A DNA stretch of 64,000 nucleotides, taken from Paracoccaceae bacterium (GTDB lineage: Bacteria > Pseudomonadota > Alphaproteobacteria > Rhodobacterales > Rhodobacteraceae). The stretch is from positions 1-64,000 of the forward strand of contig JAHRVG010000025.1 of the NCBI GenBank assembly GCA_019090795.1, read 5' to 3'. Both the position numbers and the translations under genes were made by a program. The notes under the pieces are model-generated. The model made no database searches, was not told where the DNA came from, and saw only the letters and a program-made list of their open reading frames with translations. Of the stretch, positions 7,783 to 17,463 are shown piece by piece; the first letter of the stretch is position 1, and every line of letters begins with the position of its first letter.

Positions 7783-10647
7783 ATGGCATTTTCAGAATTG
7801 TGCATCACCTCGAATTTTACTTTCCTAACCGGCGGCTCCCATCCGCAGGAATACGCCCGTCAGGCGTTCACCTTTGGGATGCCGACATTGGCCATAGCCG
7901 ACGTGAATTCCGTTGCAGGCATTGTGCGTGCCCATATGGAGCTGCGCGAAATAGCGCGTGAGCAGGCAGAGGAAGGCCATGAAACGCCTACCCCCCGCCT
8001 GCTGCCCGCAGTCTGCATTCAAACCGCTACTGCCCTAACCGCCACCGTGCTGCCAATGAATCGCCAAGGCTGGGGGCATTTGTGCCGGTTGCTGACAATC
8101 GGCAAGCGCCGCGTGGGCAAGGGCGATTGCCTGATTCACCTCTCTGATCTGCTGGAATGGGGCGGTGAGATGCAAATCTTGTTGCACCCCCCAGTGCAAC
8201 AGCAGCAATGCGGTGCGGACGGTTGGTTTCCACAGGCGCAACAGTTGGTGCGCCGCTTTCCTGAGGTTTGCTCCCTTGTGCTGGCCCCGCGTTATGATGG
8301 TCTGGACCCACAGCATTTCCCGGCCACGGCGGAATTGGCGCAGTCTTTGCAAATTCCCCTCGTTGCTTCGGCTTGTCCGGTTATGCACCGTGGTGCAAGA
8401 CGGCGGTTGAGCGATGTGCTCACGTGCATCCGCGAAGGGCTTCGGGTCGACGCCATTGGGCAAAAGGCGCTCTCGAATGCTGAGCGCCACATGCGTTCCG
8501 AAGCCGAAATGCTGCGGTTGTTTCAAGGTTACACCGATGCCGTACACCACAGCGGCGTGATTGCCGCACGTTGTCAGTTCTCGCTGGATGATCTGAAATA
8601 CGAATACCCCTCGGAAATTTCGGTTGGTGAAAATCCGCAGGAACGCCTTGAACGGTTGGCCCGTGCTGGGCTGAAGTGGCGCTATCCTGAGGGGGTCAGC
8701 GAACGGGTGCAGGGGATGCTGAAACACGAACTTTCTCTGATTGGCAAGCTTGCCTACGCTCCCTATTTTCTTACCGTCCACGACCTCGTTGATTTCGCCC
8801 GCTCGCGCAATATCCTGTGTCAGGGTCGCGGGTCTGCGGCCAATTCGGTGGTTTGTTTTGCGCTTGGCGTCACCTCCGTTAGTCCTGAAATCGGCACCAT
8901 GGTGTTCGAGCGTTTCGTGTCCGAGGCGCGCGATGAACCGCCCGACATCGACGTCGATTTCGAACACGAACGCCGCGAGGAGGTGATCCAATATATTTAT
9001 AAGCGTTACGGCCGCCATCGCGCCGGTCTGTGTGCCACCGTCATTCATTATCGCGGCAAACGCGCGATCCGAGAGGTCGGTCGTGCCATGGGCCTGTCGG
9101 GTGATACAATCTCGGCCCTTTCTTCCCAGCTTTGGGGGTGGGGCAGTGGAGGCTTGCCGGAACAGCAACTGCGTGAAATCGGGTTGAACCCGGATGACCG
9201 CCGCCTGAAACAGACCCTTGCGCTGGTGGGTCAGATCATTGGTTTCCCCCGCCACCTGTCGCAACATGTGGGGGGATTTATCATGACCGAAGGGCGTCTG
9301 GATGCGTTGATCCCGATTGAAAATGCCGCGATGGAAGATCGCACAGTAATATGCTGGGACAAGGATGATATCGACGCTTTGGGCATTCTCAAGGTGGATG
9401 TGCTGTCGCTGGGGATGCTGACCTGCATACGCAAAGCCTTTGATCTGATAGGAAAACATCATGGAACCGATTATGCCCTTGCAACCCTGCCAGCCGAAGA
9501 CCCTGCCGTTTATGATATGCTGTGCGTTGCCGACAGCGTTGGGGTTTTTCAAGTAGAAAGCCGTGCGCAGATGAATTTCTTGCCTCGTATGCGTCCACGT
9601 AATTTTTACGATCTGGTGATTGAGGTTGCCATCGTGCGCCCGGGTCCGATTCAGGGGGACATGGTGCATCCCTATCTGCGGCGGCGGCGGGGAGAGGAGG
9701 AAGTTATTTTCCCCTCCGATGAATTGGGTGCGGTGCTGGGTAAAACCCTTGGCGTGCCGCTGTTTCAGGAGCAAGCCATGCAAATCGCCATCATCGGCGC
9801 GGGGTTTTCGCCCGAGGAGGCGGACCGCCTGCGCCGTGCGTTGGCCACCTTCAAAAAATCCGGCACCATCCATTTGTTTCGTGAGCGGTTCATCAAAGGG
9901 ATGCAGGCCAATGGCTATGAACAAGACTTTGCCGAACGCTGTTTTAACCAGATTGAGGGGTTTGGTGAATACGGGTTTCCCGAGAGCCATGCCGCCAGCT
10001 TTGCCCTGCTGGTTTATGCCTCTGCTTGGTTGAAAAAACACCATGCAGGCATTTTCGCCTGCGCCCTGCTGAACTCGCAGCCCATGGGGTTCTACGCCCC
10101 CGCCCAGATCGTACGGGATGCCCGCGCCCACGATGTAGAAGTCCGCCCTGTCTGCATCAACGCCAGTTTCTGGGATAACGTGATGGAACCGGACGGGCAG
10201 GGCGGCTTGGCCCTGCGCCTCGGCCTGCGCCAGATCAAAGCGATGCGCGAGGAGGAGGCGGGCTGGATTTGCGCTGCGCGTGGCAATGGATACCATGAGG
10301 TTGCGGATGTCTGGCGCAAAGCTGGCACTAGTTCGCGTGTGCTGGAGGTTTTGGCCGAGGCGGATGCCTTTGCCGCCCTCGGGCTGGCACGGCGCGAGGC
10401 GCTCTGGCAGGTTAAGGCGATCAAGGGTTGCGAGCCGTTGCCTCTGTTTGCCAACGGGCTGGACGGCGAGGGGCTGGTAGAGCCAGAGGTGTTTTTACCG
10501 GAGATGAGCGAGGGCGAACATGTGGTGGAGGATTTTGTCTCAATGCGGCTGACGTTGCGCGCGCACCCGCTGGCACTGTTGCGGGGGATTTTGACACCTG
10601 TTGCGGCGGTGAGGCTGGGGGCCACCGGCGGGAATGGGAATATTTAG
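7783..10647 (+). CDS. dnaE2: Error-prone DNA polymerase DnaE2, C-terminally short
   Basis: A 954-residue C-family polymerase used in SOS translesion mutagenesis, usually together with ImuA and ImuB. The N-terminal PHP domain begins with TSNFTFLTGGSHP (residues 9-21). The palm has PPDIDVDFEHERRE near residue 385 with catalytic aspartates, followed by fingers and helix-hairpin-helix regions (GFGEYGFPESHAASFALLVYAS near 727). Family members normally run to about 1050-1100 residues and finish with an OB-fold region. Here the protein stops soon after the RAHPLALLR block with a short unrelated tail. Its stop overlaps that of the convergent L,D-transpeptidase gene by 4 nt. imuA and imuB are not adjacent. 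Confidence 0.93.
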   Translation: MAFSELCITSNFTFLTGGSHPQEYARQAFTFGMPTLAIADVNSVAGIVRAHMELREIAREQAEEGHETPTPRLLPAVCIQTATALTATVLPMNRQGWGHLCRLLTIGKRRVGKGDCLIHLSDLLEWGGEMQILLHPPVQQQQCGADGWFPQAQQLVRRFPEVCSLVLAPRYDGLDPQHFPATAELAQSLQIPLVASACPVMHRGARRRLSDVLTCIREGLRVDAIGQKALSNAERHMRSEAEMLRLFQGYTDAVHHSGVIAARCQFSLDDLKYEYPSEISVGENPQERLERLARAGLKWRYPEGVSERVQGMLKHELSLIGKLAYAPYFLTVHDLVDFARSRNILCQGRGSAANSVVCFALGVTSVSPEIGTMVFERFVSEARDEPPDIDVDFEHERREEVIQYIYKRYGRHRAGLCATVIHYRGKRAIREVGRAMGLSGDTISALSSQLWGWGSGGLPEQQLREIGLNPDDRRLKQTLALVGQIIGFPRHLSQHVGGFIMTEGRLDALIPIENAAMEDRTVICWDKDDIDALGILKVDVLSLGMLTCIRKAFDLIGKHHGTDYALATLPAEDPAVYDMLCVADSVGVFQVESRAQMNFLPRMRPRNFYDLVIEVAIVRPGPIQGDMVHPYLRRRRGEEEVIFPSDELGAVLGKTLGVPLFQEQAMQIAIIGAGFSPEEADRLRRALATFKKSGTIHLFRERFIKGMQANGYEQDFAERCFNQIEGFGEYGFPESHAASFALLVYASAWLKKHHAGIFACALLNSQPMGFYAPAQIVRDARAHDVEVRPVCINASFWDNVMEPDGQGGLALRLGLRQIKAMREEEAGWICAARGNGYHEVADVWRKAGTSSRVLEVLAEADAFAALGLARREALWQVKAIKGCEPLPLFANGLDGEGLVEPEVFLPEMSEGEHVVEDFVSMRLTLRAHPLALLRGILTPVAAVRLGATGGNGNI

Positions 10648-11144
10648 GGTAAAACAACCACGCGGGATTTTTGGGTCCAGCGAGAGAGGATTTTAAGTAG
10701 GTTTCTTTCCCCAAAAGCAACACACCCCTCGGTCCTATGGCGTGGTTTGCGCCAGACATGCAGGAAAATCGCACTGCCTTTGCCGGGGATGGCATCGGGC
10801 CAGTTGTAGCTCAGGACGCCAAGCGCATTGTAGAGTGGGTCCGCGCGGCGCAAAGGTTCATGGCTGAAAGGGTGGTTTACTGAACGCACAAGCTGGTTGT
10901 AATTTGGGTCTTTGGGATCATCTGACCAAAGGTCATTCAGGCCGATGGCTTGGCCGCCCACACATTTCAGGCGATCAGGGCGATAATGGATGCGGGCCAG
11001 TTGAAAGATGCCCACAGGGGTGATCCCGTCGCCCTCTCCCTTTTTGATACCAATGCCACCACGCCCTATGGAACACGCAAATCGCTGCCCCTGAAACCTT
11101 GCCCCCCAGTGGGTAATCACGAGGTCATCAAAGCGGGTATTCAC
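10644..11144 (-). CDS. L,D-transpeptidase (YkuD) family protein
   Basis: A 166-residue protein with the YkuD catalytic signature: histidine 129 in IFLHVW and cysteine 141 in TEGCVA. YkuD enzymes form 3-3 crosslinks in peptidoglycan or attach proteins to it through a cysteine thioester. The serine/threonine and glycine before the cysteine are replaced by E-G, a form common in this alphaproteobacterial subgroup. No signal peptide or membrane anchor is visible, so its route to the periplasm is unclear. Its ATG overlaps the ribA stop by 4 nt, suggesting one transcript. Confidence 0.85.
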   Translation of the reverse strand: MNTRFDDLVITHWGARFQGQRFACSIGRGGIGIKKGEGDGITPVGIFQLARIHYRPDRLKCVGGQAIGLNDLWSDDPKDPNYNQLVRSVNHPFSHEPLRRADPLYNALGVLSYNWPDAIPGKGSAIFLHVWRKPRHRTEGCVAFGERNLLKILSRWTQKSRVVVLP

Positions 11145-12208
11145 ATCAAATGCCCGCTCTTTTTCGCCTTCGTCGCCAGGTATTCAGCATTATGGGGGTT
11201 TTCACCCACAGTCAGCGGTACCCGCTCAATCACTTCCACGCCCGCCAGCGTCATCATTTCCACTTTGCGCGGATTATTTGTCATTAGCCGTACCGCATCA
11301 AACCCCATTGCGCGCAGGATTTCTGCACCGAGCATAAAGTCACGCTCGTCATCTTCAAACCCCAAACGGTGGTTGGCTTCTACCGTGTCAAACCCCTGAT
11401 CCTGCAAGGAATAAGCACGCATTTTGTTGGCCAGGCCAATGCCGCGCCCCTCTTGGTTCATGTAGAGCAGAATGCCCGCACCCTCTGCCGCGATCTGTGC
11501 CATGGCGGCGCGCAATTGCGGGCCGCAGTCGCATTTTAGCGAGCCGATCAGATCGCCGGTAAAGCAAGCCGAATGGAGGCGCGACAGCACGGGTTGCCCC
11601 CGTTTGGGGCGGCCAATTTCAATCGCGTAATGTTCCTCACTGCCATCCTTGCGCCGGAACACATGCACGCGGCTGTTTTCCATCACTTCCAAGGGCACCC
11701 GCGCGTTGGATATAAGCTCCATTGGCGAGCGGCTGTTGTTGATTTTTTGCAGAATTGCCAGATTAATCTGGCTCAAGGCGCCACACTCCTGATCTGTTTC
11801 AACCAGCACCATCGCGGGCAGCAACCCCGCCTTTTTGCACAGTTGCAGCGCCGCGCGGTGCACATCTGCCGACCCTTCCCGCAGATATCGAAACGGCCCT
11901 TTCATCGGCACCTGTAAATCCAGCGACGGGTCGGCCATGGCATGCAGCCATTTCACATCGTCCTCCACCGCGATCCGCACCAGATCACCGTCATAGGCGG
12001 GGGCCGTTAGCGTTTTCGCGCGGCGATCCGTCAGCGCCAACTGCACCTTGCCACAATCCCGCAAATCCGCCAAACGCGCTGCCGTCAGCGTTTCCACTGC
12101 TGCCGCCAACCACATCTGGCCCTTGGTACGGATCAGCACAGGCAGGCCCATGCGCAAATCCCCGCGCATACGGGCAATCTGTTCGTCGGTATTCAGCGTT
12201 ATAGCCAT
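11141..12208 (-). CDS. ribA: GTP cyclohydrolase II (riboflavin synthesis)
   Basis: Opens the GTP ring in the first committed step of riboflavin synthesis. The zinc-binding block [17 protein letters not shown] carries the three cysteines, and NQEGRGIGL and NNPRKVEMM are classic RibA motifs. The protein has an extra N-terminal domain of about 140 residues typical of Rhodobacteraceae RibA. The reading frame stays open to 12610, but that extension runs into the divergent regulator and lacks family features. The ATG at 12206-12208 (MAITLN) gives a 355-residue protein of expected size. It is followed in the same operon by the L,D-transpeptidase gene. Confidence 0.92.
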   Translation of the reverse strand: MAITLNTDEQIARMRGDLRMGLPVLIRTKGQMWLAAAVETLTAARLADLRDCGKVQLALTDRRAKTLTAPAYDGDLVRIAVEDDVKWLHAMADPSLDLQVPMKGPFRYLREGSADVHRAALQLCKKAGLLPAMVLVETDQECGALSQINLAILQKINNSRSPMELISNARVPLEVMENSRVHVFRRKDGSEEHYAIEIGRPKRGQPVLSRLHSACFTGDLIGSLKCDCGPQLRAAMAQIAAEGAGILLYMNQEGRGIGLANKMRAYSLQDQGFDTVEANHRLGFEDDERDFMLGAEILRAMGFDAVRLMTNNPRKVEMMTLAGVEVIERVPLTVGENPHNAEYLATKAKKSGHLM

Positions 12209-12352
12209 TTGCGGACCACTATTTGTAACATTGCCCTTGGTCTGTCCTTGAATATGAAACATTTCAACGGAAATCGACACGAGAGTGTGAAGCACATTGC
12301 CCAAAGTGCATTTTAGGCACAAGTTACAATCATAGAACAAGGAGCGGACCCA

Positions 12353-13039
12353 ATGAGCAACGTTAAAAAAATCCTGATGGTGGATGACGACGAAGACCTG
12401 CGCGAGGCTTTGGCCGATCAATTGGTTCTGACCGAAGATTTTGACGTGTTCGAGGCAGGCGATGGTGCCGCCGGTCTGGAACGCGCCAAAGAGGCGATTT
12501 ACGATCTGGTTATTCTGGACGTGGGCCTGCCCGACATGGATGGCCGCGAACTGTGCCGTTTGATGCGCAAACAAGGTGTGAAATGCCCGATTGTGATGCT
12601 GACGGCGCATGACACCGACGCCGACACTATTCTGGGGCTGGATGCGGGTGCGAATGATTACGTGTCAAAACCCTTCAAATTTCCCGTACTTTTGGCCCGT
12701 ATCCGCGCACAGCTGCGCCAGCATGAGCAATCCGAAGATGCGATTTTCACCCTTGGGCCGTATACCTTTAAACCCGCCGCCAAGATGCTGATTGATGAGG
12801 CGGATCGTAAAATTCGCCTGACCGAGAAAGAGACAAATATCCTCAAGTTCCTGTACCGAGCCCAAGATGGTGTGGTTGCCCGCGAGGTGCTGCTGCATGA
12901 GGTTTGGGGTTATAACGCTGGCGTCACCACGCACACGCTGGAAACCCATATCTATCGGCTGCGTCAGAAGATTGAGCCGGATCCGAGCAATGTGCGGTTG
13001 TTGGTGACGGAATCTGGTGGGTATCGGCTTGTAGCCTAA
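12353..13039 (+). CDS. OmpR-family response regulator, CenR-like
   Basis: A 228-residue two-domain regulator. The receiver domain has the acidic pocket DDDED (residues 11-15), phosphoacceptor D56 in ILDVGLPD and conserved K106 in SKPF. The winged-helix DNA-binding domain ends with [17 protein letters not shown] and GGYRLVA. The sequence, especially [14 protein letters not shown] and [14 protein letters not shown], reminds me of the essential alphaproteobacterial envelope regulator CenR, but I cannot confirm orthology by eye. No histidine kinase is adjacent. A TACAAT hexamer at 12325-12330 could be its -10. It is divergent from ribA. Confidence 0.9.
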   Translation: MSNVKKILMVDDDEDLREALADQLVLTEDFDVFEAGDGAAGLERAKEAIYDLVILDVGLPDMDGRELCRLMRKQGVKCPIVMLTAHDTDADTILGLDAGANDYVSKPFKFPVLLARIRAQLRQHEQSEDAIFTLGPYTFKPAAKMLIDEADRKIRLTEKETNILKFLYRAQDGVVAREVLLHEVWGYNAGVTTHTLETHIYRLRQKIEPDPSNVRLLVTESGGYRLVA

Positions 13040-13201
13040 ATAAAGTGTCTCCCTAATCGGCCAGCCAAGATAGCGCCCTCCCGGGGGGGCGACTGTGCTG
13101 TTAGTGTTGGCTTGTTAGGGTCTACTACTGGTCCTTTTATTCTTGGCAGGCTATTCTCACTCATTCACAAACGTCAACACCCCAGCGAAAGCATCCCCCT
13201 T

Positions 13202-13990
13202 ATGCCCACCACCATCTGTACCTGGAACATCAACTCTGTCCGCCTGCGCGAGCCTATCGTTCTAAAGCTGTTGGCGGAGGAGCAGCCCGATGTTCTTTGC
13301 CTGCAAGAATGCAAATCCCCAACCGAGCTGGTACCGACCGAGGGGTTCGCGGCGCTTGGTTATGAGCACGTCGCTATACGGGGACAGAAAGGGTACAATG
13401 GGGTGATGATCCTGTCTCGTATTCCGATGCAGGATGCTGGGCACCGGGATTTTTGCAACAAGGGCGATGCACGCCATGTGGCAGGGCGGTTGGAAAACGG
13501 ACTAGTCGTTCACAACTTCTATGTGCCTGCCGGGGGGGATGTTGCGGATCGCGACGTGAACGAGAAGTTCGGCCATAAGCTCGATTTCCTAAGCGAGATG
13601 CGGGATTGGTTCACAGCGGAGAAACCACAGAAATCGGTGATGGTGGGCGATTTGAATATTGCGCCGATGGAAGATGACGTTTGGGATCACAAGAAACTGC
13701 TCAAGGTCGTATCGCACACGCCAATCGAGGTGGACGCGCTGGCCCAAACCCAAGCTGCTGGAGATTGGGTGGATGTCACCCGCCAAGATATTCCCGACGG
13801 CAAGATTTACACATGGTGGTCCTACCGTGCGCGCGATTGGGATGCAGCGGATAAGGGCCGCCGCCTCGATCACATTTGGGCAACACCGGATATAGTTGGC
13901 AGTAACCACGCCAGCCGCGTTTATCGTCCGGCACGGGGGTGGGAGAAACCCTCAGATCACGCACCGTTGTTTGCAACGTTTGACGTATAG
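13202..13990 (+). CDS. xth: Exodeoxyribonuclease III (AP endonuclease)
   Basis: A 262-residue EEP-fold nuclease that cleaves abasic sites and degrades 3' ends in base-excision repair. Motifs in order are TWNINSVR (residue 7 on), LCLQECK with the metal-binding glutamate, GDLNIAPMEDDVW, and the terminal SDHAPLFATF with the catalytic D-H pair. An in-frame ATG exists at 13112, but the family N-terminus starts at MPTTICTWN, so 13202 is preferred. It stands between the response regulator and the thioredoxin-TPR gene and is probably monocistronic, with gaps of 162 and 78 bp. Confidence 0.93.
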   Translation: MPTTICTWNINSVRLREPIVLKLLAEEQPDVLCLQECKSPTELVPTEGFAALGYEHVAIRGQKGYNGVMILSRIPMQDAGHRDFCNKGDARHVAGRLENGLVVHNFYVPAGGDVADRDVNEKFGHKLDFLSEMRDWFTAEKPQKSVMVGDLNIAPMEDDVWDHKKLLKVVSHTPIEVDALAQTQAAGDWVDVTRQDIPDGKIYTWWSYRARDWDAADKGRRLDHIWATPDIVGSNHASRVYRPARGWEKPSDHAPLFATFDV

Positions 13991-14068
13991 GCGCGACCAA
14001 CGGCCCCTTGCTTGGAAGTGGTGAAAACACTACATCTTGGTTAACCTAATTCAAAACGAGAGAAACCT

Positions 14069-14974
14069 ATGCTTGAACTAAACGGTGGCAACGCCCCCGC
14101 GGGCGACCTGATCAAAGACGTTTCCGAAGCAACATTCATGGCCGATGTGATCGAGGCCTCTAAAGAAACCCCAGTAATTGTGGATTTCTGGGCACCTTGG
14201 TGTGGCCCGTGCAAAACCCTTGGTCCGGCACTCGAAGACGCGGTGACCAAAGCGGGCGGCAAGGTGCGCATGGTCAAGGTGAATGTGGATGAAAACCAGA
14301 TGATTGCAGGCCAAATGCGGGTGCAGTCCATCCCTGCGGTTTTCGCTTTTGTTGACGGTCAGCCGGTGGACGGGTTTCAAGGTGCATTGCCACCCTCAGA
14401 GATCAAGGCTTTTGTCGACAAGGTGGCGGCACTGGGTGGTGACGATGGTGGTCTGGAAGAGGCCATAACCATGGCCGAGGAAATGCTGGAGCAGGGTGCG
14501 GCGGAGGACGCTGCGCAAACTTTCGCCGCTATTCTAGGCGAAGACGCAAGCAGTGTCGCGGCTTACGTTGGTATGGTGAAATCGCATATTGCATTGAAAG
14601 ACATGGACCGTGCGCAAAAGCTGGTGGATGAAGCGCCGGATGATATCGCCAAGGATGCGGTGTTTATGGCGCTCAAGGCGCAGATGGAACTGGCAGCGGG
14701 CGCGGTGGATGCGGGTGAGGTTTCTAGCTTGCAAGCTAAGCTGGAAGCAAACGGAGACGACCATCAGGCGCGCCTTGATCTGGCAATGGCATTGTTGGGC
14801 AATGACGATGCTGAGGGGGCAATAAACACCTTACTGGATCTGTTCAAACGGGATCGCGAGTGGAACGATGCGGCGGCGAAAACCCAATTGTTCAAGATAT
14901 TCGAAAGTCTTGGCCCCAAAGATGAGCTGGCTAAAACTGGACGGCGCAAGCTATCGTCGATGATTTTCCTTTGA
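14069..14974 (+). CDS. Thioredoxin-TPR protein, CnoX/YbbN type
   Basis: A 301-residue protein with an N-terminal thioredoxin fold (active site WCGPC, cysteines 45 and 48) and a C-terminal helical half made of TPR-like repeats (about 130-300). The E. coli member CnoX acts as a holdase linked to GroEL and DnaK under oxidative stress. This homologue keeps both redox cysteines, whereas E. coli CnoX lacks the CXXC motif, so true oxidoreductase activity is possible. It begins a tight operon with the LON-domain and Trm112 genes (13-nt gap, then a 4-nt overlap). AGAGAAA lies just before the ATG. Confidence 0.9.
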   Translation: MLELNGGNAPAGDLIKDVSEATFMADVIEASKETPVIVDFWAPWCGPCKTLGPALEDAVTKAGGKVRMVKVNVDENQMIAGQMRVQSIPAVFAFVDGQPVDGFQGALPPSEIKAFVDKVAALGGDDGGLEEAITMAEEMLEQGAAEDAAQTFAAILGEDASSVAAYVGMVKSHIALKDMDRAQKLVDEAPDDIAKDAVFMALKAQMELAAGAVDAGEVSSLQAKLEANGDDHQARLDLAMALLGNDDAEGAINTLLDLFKRDREWNDAAAKTQLFKIFESLGPKDELAKTGRRKLSSMIFL

Positions 14975-14987
14975 TTGGGGTGCGCGT

Positions 14988-15644
14988 ATGAAGCAGATTT
15001 TCACCGTCTCTAATCTGCCCCAGACAATTCCGGTTTTTCCGCTGGCAAATGTGTTCTTGCTGCCGCGCGCACGGTTGCCACTGAATGTTTTTGAGCCGCG
15101 CTATCTGGCGATGCTTGAGGACGTACTAAAGACCGACCACCGTCTGGTTGGCATGATACAACCCCGCGAAGGGCCGCCGGGCACTGGCTCTGAGCAATTG
15201 CACCAAATTGGTTGTGCGGGGCGTGTCACCTCTTTTACCGAAACCAAAGACGGGCGATATCTTGTTACCCTGTCGGGCATCAGCCGTTTTCGTGTTGTGG
15301 CGCAGAACACGGGTTTTACCCCCTATATCCGCGCTGATGTGGATTGGGAGAGTTTTCACCGTGATCTGGGCAAAGTCGAGGAAGACAGCGGCTTTGACCG
15401 TTCCGGTTTTCTGGACGTATTGCAGCGGTTCTTTGACAAATCTGAGCTGTCGACAGATTGGGGTAACCTTAAGGGGGCGGACGAGGAGTTGCTGATCAAT
15501 TCACTGTCGATGATGTGCCCGTTCAAGCCCGAGGAAAAGCAGGCATTACTAGAGGCCCCGAGCCTGCAAACCCGCCGCGAGACGCTGGTTACGCTGATGG
15601 AATTCGCCCTGCGCGGCGGCGAAAACGAGGATCAGATGCAATGA
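14988..15644 (+). CDS. LON peptidase substrate-binding-domain protein
   Basis: A 218-residue stand-alone Lon N-terminal (PUA-like) domain protein without ATPase or protease parts. It starts with [28 protein letters not shown] (quoted as two halves in the family pattern: FPL..V.LLP and P.....FE.RY), followed by IGCAGRV and [13 protein letters not shown], which match the family core. The function of these free-standing proteins is unproven; a role in recognising misfolded substrates is assumed from the Lon domain. It is co-transcribed with the CnoX-like gene in front and the Trm112 gene behind, which supports a link to protein quality control. Confidence 0.88.
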   Translation: MKQIFTVSNLPQTIPVFPLANVFLLPRARLPLNVFEPRYLAMLEDVLKTDHRLVGMIQPREGPPGTGSEQLHQIGCAGRVTSFTETKDGRYLVTLSGISRFRVVAQNTGFTPYIRADVDWESFHRDLGKVEEDSGFDRSGFLDVLQRFFDKSELSTDWGNLKGADEELLINSLSMMCPFKPEEKQALLEAPSLQTRRETLVTLMEFALRGGENEDQMQ

Positions 15645-15820
15645 GCAAAGATGCGAGAGCTGAACCGAAAATGCTGGAAGCACTGGTCTGTCCCGTCACT
15701 CGGAACCGGCTGATTTATGACGCAGACACGCAGGAGCTGGTTTCAAAAAACGCCAAGCTCGCCTTTCCGATCCGCAATGGTATTCCGGTGATGCTGGTAG
15801 ATGAGGCGCGCCAGCTCTAG
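15641..15820 (+). CDS. Trm112 family protein
   Basis: A 59-residue Trm112/YcaR-type protein. The eukaryotic relative activates tRNA and protein methyltransferases, and bacterial members are small and of uncertain function. Visible family features are [33 protein letters not shown] and a terminal DEAR. Only one of the usual zinc-knuckle cysteines is present. The ATG overlaps the stop of the LON-domain gene (ATGA). A longer in-frame reading exists upstream but runs inside the LON-domain gene, so 15641 is chosen. The stop shares a CTAG with the stop of the convergent monooxygenase gene. Confidence 0.88.
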   Translation: MSKDARAEPKMLEALVCPVTRNRLIYDADTQELVSKNAKLAFPIRNGIPVMLVDEARQL

Positions 15821-16137
15821 GGCGCTTGTTTCCGGTCTGTCATGCCGTATTGTCGATCTAATTGCGCCACGGAAATCCGGTAATCCTTGAATAAATCGAC
15901 CCTTCCGGATTGCTGGGCATTCCGGTGCAACTCCACTTCGCGCCACTGCTGGACCGCTTGTTCATCGCGCCAGAAGGACAAAGACAGAAGTTTTCCGGGC
16001 TGTATCAGGCTTTCAAATCGCTCGATTGAGATAAAACCGTCGATTTGATCCAGTAGCGGCCGCAGTTCTGCGGCAATATCCAAATAGGCTTCTTTGCAGC
16101 CTTCCTTTGGTATCAGTTCGAAAATCACAACCTGCAT
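15817..16137 (-). CDS. Antibiotic biosynthesis monooxygenase (ABM) domain protein
   Basis: A 106-residue single-domain ABM/dimeric alpha-beta-barrel protein. Family features are the initial [11 protein letters not shown] strand, the central [11 protein letters not shown] and [16 protein letters not shown]. Related proteins include quinol monooxygenases and haem-degrading enzymes, but most short members are uncharacterised, so no substrate is assigned. It lies 30 bp downstream of the ubiquinone hydroxylase gene on the same strand and may be co-transcribed with it. Confidence 0.8.
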   Translation of the reverse strand: MQVVIFELIPKEGCKEAYLDIAAELRPLLDQIDGFISIERFESLIQPGKLLSLSFWRDEQAVQQWREVELHRNAQQSGRVDLFKDYRISVAQLDRQYGMTDRKQAP

Positions 16138-16167
16138 TTTATGTCCTCAACGCTTTCACAAATGGTT

Positions 16168-17394
16168 CTAAACTTGCTTGCCCTGCATCAGCTTGGGCAA
16201 ATCACCCGACAGACCAGCCGCCTGACGCATCAATTCACGGCGCGCAGAGGGCACAGAATTAACTGCCCCCATGCCCCAGTCTCGCAACATACGTATCAGA
16301 CCATTATCGTTTGAAAACAGTTTGTTAACACCATCCGTCGCCACTGCCATCCCAGCCGTATCAAAGCGCCGCCATTGCTGATAACGATCCAGAACCAGCA
16401 AAGATCCGATATCTTCCCCACGGCGCGCGGCATCTGTCAGAACCTCAGTTAACGTGGCAACATCACGCAGCCCCATGTTTAACCCTTGCCCCGCAATCGG
16501 GTGCATTCCATGTGCCGCGTCACCCACCAGTGCCAGCCGCTCAGCAGCAAAGCTTTGGGCCAGAGTTAGGCGCAGCGGGTAAGTGAACCGTTTTCCCGCC
16601 AGCGCGATCTTGCCAAGAAAATCGCCAAATGCGGGGCGCAAAGCCTCTAGATAAGTCGCATCATCCATTGCCGCGATTATTGCAGCGCGTTTGGTCTCTT
16701 CGGTCCAGACAATGGATGAACGATTGCCGGGCAGGGGCAAAATGGCTAGTGGCCCTGCGGGCATGAAAAATTGATGGGCACAGCCGTTGTGGGGCAGCTC
16801 ATGTTCAATCGCGCAAACCAATGCGGTCTGGTTGTAATCCCATCCCGTTCGTTTGATTCCTGCCCGCTGCGCCAAAGGGCTATCGCGGCCATCGCATCCG
16901 ATGATCATGCGTGCGGAAATCTGGGACCCATCAGCCAAGGTGGCCTGTACAACCCCCGCCTCAATCGTGTGGTCTAAGACATCCTGCCCTGCAAGGTTCG
17001 TGATGTTGTCATTTGTTTCCAACACCTCCAGCAAGGCACGGCGCAGATAGCGGTCTTCCAGCATGTGGCCCATCGGGCCCTCGTTGATTTCCCTATGATC
17101 GAAATGCAGGAACCAAGGCGATGCCCCTTCGCCAGCGCGGCCATCAGTAACCTTGATGTCCAGAATAGGTTGACTGTTGCGTGCAACCTTTTCCCAAATA
17201 CCAAGCGCCGCCAGCATACGTGTAGAGGCCAGCGCCAAGGAATAGCCCCGCCCGTCAAATTCGGGATCGGCGCGGCGATCAATCGGCAGGCGATCCACCA
17301 ACGTAACGGTATGGCCCGTTTGGGCCAAGGCAATCGCAAGGGTCGAGCCGTTCAGCCCACCGCCAACAATCAAAATATCGGTATCTGTTTTCAT
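16168..17394 (-). CDS. UbiH/UbiF/COQ6-family FAD-dependent hydroxylase
   Basis: A 408-residue aromatic-ring hydroxylase of ubiquinone biosynthesis. Visible are the FAD-binding GGGLNGSTLA near the N-terminus, the GCDGRDSPLA motif near residue 165, and the second FAD motif LVGDAAHGMHPIAGQGLNMGLRD near 290. Which ring position it hydroxylates cannot be read from sequence, since alphaproteobacterial UbiL, UbiM, UbiF and UbiH look alike. The ATG at 17392-17394 (MKTDTD) places the Rossmann strand right at the start. An upstream ATG at 17430 would add 12 non-conserved residues. It is divergent from the amidase gene. Confidence 0.88.
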   Translation of the reverse strand: MKTDTDILIVGGGLNGSTLAIALAQTGHTVTLVDRLPIDRRADPEFDGRGYSLALASTRMLAALGIWEKVARNSQPILDIKVTDGRAGEGASPWFLHFDHREINEGPMGHMLEDRYLRRALLEVLETNDNITNLAGQDVLDHTIEAGVVQATLADGSQISARMIIGCDGRDSPLAQRAGIKRTGWDYNQTALVCAIEHELPHNGCAHQFFMPAGPLAILPLPGNRSSIVWTEETKRAAIIAAMDDATYLEALRPAFGDFLGKIALAGKRFTYPLRLTLAQSFAAERLALVGDAAHGMHPIAGQGLNMGLRDVATLTEVLTDAARRGEDIGSLLVLDRYQQWRRFDTAGMAVATDGVNKLFSNDNGLIRMLRDWGMGAVNSVPSARRELMRQAAGLSGDLPKLMQGKQV

Positions 17395-17463
17395 TGCCCC
17401 AATTATGGCTCTTTCTATGGGATTGTCCATTGGCTAAGGTCGGGAAAAATTCGGGAGACTTAC

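Noticed and set aside
8035-10296. 753-codon open frame on the minus strand inside dnaE2
   Set aside because: It lies fully antisense to a well-supported polymerase gene, and its translation is rich in H, Q, R and G with no domain pattern. Such long shadow frames arise from codon bias on the opposite strand.
12209-12610. N-terminal extension of the ribA frame by 134 codons
   Set aside because: It would be antisense to the response-regulator gene and has no match to RibA; the ATG at 12208 fits the family.
13070-13098. GC-rich hairpin after the response-regulator gene
   Set aside because: The CGCCC/GGGCG stem has no T-run on the plus strand and is short; it is too weak to call a terminator.
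14041-14060. TTAA-rich sequence before the thioredoxin-TPR gene as a CtrA site
   Set aside because: The second half-site is TTCA at the wrong distance, so it does not fit TTAA-N7-TTAA.
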